Source: Clostridia bacterium
GTDB lineage: Bacteria; Bacillota; Clostridia; Christensenellales; UBA1242
DNA length: 5,992 nt
Assembly: GCA_017399515.1 (NCBI GenBank)
Contig: JAFQBZ010000076.1
Location: 1-5,992 of the forward strand
Direction of reading: 5' to 3'
Position numbers and translations under genes: made by a program. The notes below the pieces were generated by a model. That model worked only from the letters and a program-made list of their open reading frames with translations, was not told where the DNA came from and did no database searches. Shown piece after piece: positions 5,043 through 5,992 of this stretch (positions are counted from its first letter, which is position 1; every line of letters starts with the position of its first letter).

Positions 5043-5992
5043 ATGGTTATCGGTAAAGTTTTTAAAGATAATGCTGTTCCAATCTGTTTTGCAGCAAACA
5101 ATGGCTTTTTGCCATTCACCGGCGTTATGGTTCAATCAATCATTGACCACGCAAACAAAAATGATAATTATGACATTGTTGTGCTTTGCAGCAACGCTGA
5201 CCCAAAACTTAGAAATAAAATGATTTCGCTTGCTGACGGAAAAGAAAATGTTTCAATCCGTCTTTTTGACCTTGAACAATATATCAAGATGCCAGAGAAT
5301 TTGTTTACTGAAAACATTTACACTCAAACATCATACTCGCCTGAAATTTATTACAGGCTTTTAATTCCAACACTTATGCCTGATTATGAAAAGGTGTTAT
5401 ATTTTGACGGCGACATGCTTGCACTCACCGATGTTGCTGAACTTTATCACACAACAGAACTTGGTGACAACTTGATTGCTTCTTCAAGAGATTATGCTGG
5501 GCTTTGCCATTGTTATAAAGATAATGATGACAGAAGATGGTATCGTGAAGAAGTTTTAGGGCTTAAAAATGTTGATGATTACATTTTGTCAGGAATGCTT
5601 GTGATTAATGTTCCTGAGTTTAACAGAACATATACCCCTGATACACTTATGGATATTGCAGGGTATATGGATTGGCGTCAACATGACCAAGATATTTTGA
5701 ATGTGATTTGTGAAGGCAGAATTTTGCTCGTTGACGGCGCTTGGGATCATCTTCAAGATTTTGGTTGGACAAACTATCTTCCAGCGTGGCTTAAACAGGA
5801 ATATGACGAAACAACAAAAAATATTAAGATTTCACACTTTGCAGGGCAAAGAAAACCTTGGGTGAACAACTCAAACAATAGTGACAAGTTTTGGGACACC
5901 TGTGTGAGAACACCATTTTTTGATGATGTGGTTGCAAGACTTTCACCAGACTTTGATTTAGAGCACTCAAGACTTAACGAAATTTTAAAACA
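5043..5992 (+). CDS. Family 8 glycosyltransferase (GT8), 3' end beyond the window
   Basis: The frame runs 316 codons from ATG at 5043 to the window end without a stop. GT8 landmarks appear in order. The nucleotide-sugar-binding start is PICFAANNGFLPFTGVMVQS (13-32). YYRLLIPTLMPDYEKVLYFD (103-122) leads into the metal-binding DxD motif DGDM (122-125), whose aspartates hold the divalent ion and the UDP-sugar. SGMLVINV (183-190), DQDILN (215-220) and a closing HFAGQRKPW (265-273) follow. Family members transfer glucose or galactose from UDP-sugars with retention of configuration, often onto lipopolysaccharide, capsule, teichoic acid or glycoprotein acceptors. In a Bacillota-type cell a surface polysaccharide or protein acceptor is most likely (inference). 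There is no signal peptide or membrane segment in the visible part, so it probably acts in the cytoplasm or at the inner membrane face. Whether extra domains or further surface-sugar genes follow cannot be seen. Confidence 0.93.
   Translation, partial: MVIGKVFKDNAVPICFAANNGFLPFTGVMVQSIIDHANKNDNYDIVVLCSNADPKLRNKMISLADGKENVSIRLFDLEQYIKMPENLFTENIYTQTSYSPEIYYRLLIPTLMPDYEKVLYFDGDMLALTDVAELYHTTELGDNLIASSRDYAGLCHCYKDNDDRRWYREEVLGLKNVDDYILSGMLVINVPEFNRTYTPDTLMDIAGYMDWRQHDQDILNVICEGRILLVDGAWDHLQDFGWTNYLPAWLKQEYDETTKNIKISHFAGQRKPWVNNSNNSDKFWDTCVRTPFFDDVVARLSPDFDLEHSRLNEILK

Overview
The window looks like chromosomal DNA from a low-GC Bacillota (Firmicutes)-type bacterium, perhaps an uncultured gut Clostridia or Bacilli relative. 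By eye the G+C is in the mid-30s percent. Supporting signs are strong AAGGAG-type ribosome binding sites 7-9 nt before ATG, sigma-A-like promoters with short AT-rich leaders, compact hairpin/U-tract terminators right after stop codons, and TAA at every gene end. This placement rests on general features only; no marker gene fixes the lineage.

Layout. (1) 1-672, plus strand: the 3' part of a zinc-peptidase-like gene of the M49 (dipeptidyl peptidase III-like) type, cut by the window edge and interrupted by an in-frame TGA at 226-228. (2) 673-1122: a gene-poor stretch with a bidirectional terminator, a possible 49-aa minus-strand gene, a second hairpin whose U-tract faces the minus strand, a small inverted repeat, and the promoter of the next gene. 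(3) 1123-1443, plus: an unrecognised 106-aa protein with three membrane segments, a good promoter and its own terminator. (4) 1557-3786, minus: a two-gene operon, a ROK-family sugar kinase (probably glucokinase) followed 25 bp later by glucose-6-phosphate isomerase (pgi). Together they would carry glucose to fructose-6-phosphate, the entry to glycolysis. (5) 3928-4818, minus: a LysR-type regulator with its own terminator and an exact-consensus promoter. (6) 4819-5042: a divergent intergenic region with repeated CCATAAA motifs. (7) 5043-5992, plus: a family 8 glycosyltransferase (GT8) running off the window end.

Most of the window is ordinary housekeeping and accessory content, and I do not see a clear new multi-gene system. 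The points most worth a second look are the in-frame TGA in the M49-like gene, the unassigned structured spacer at 673-1113, the orphan three-helix membrane protein, and the repeated motifs between the LysR and GT8 genes.
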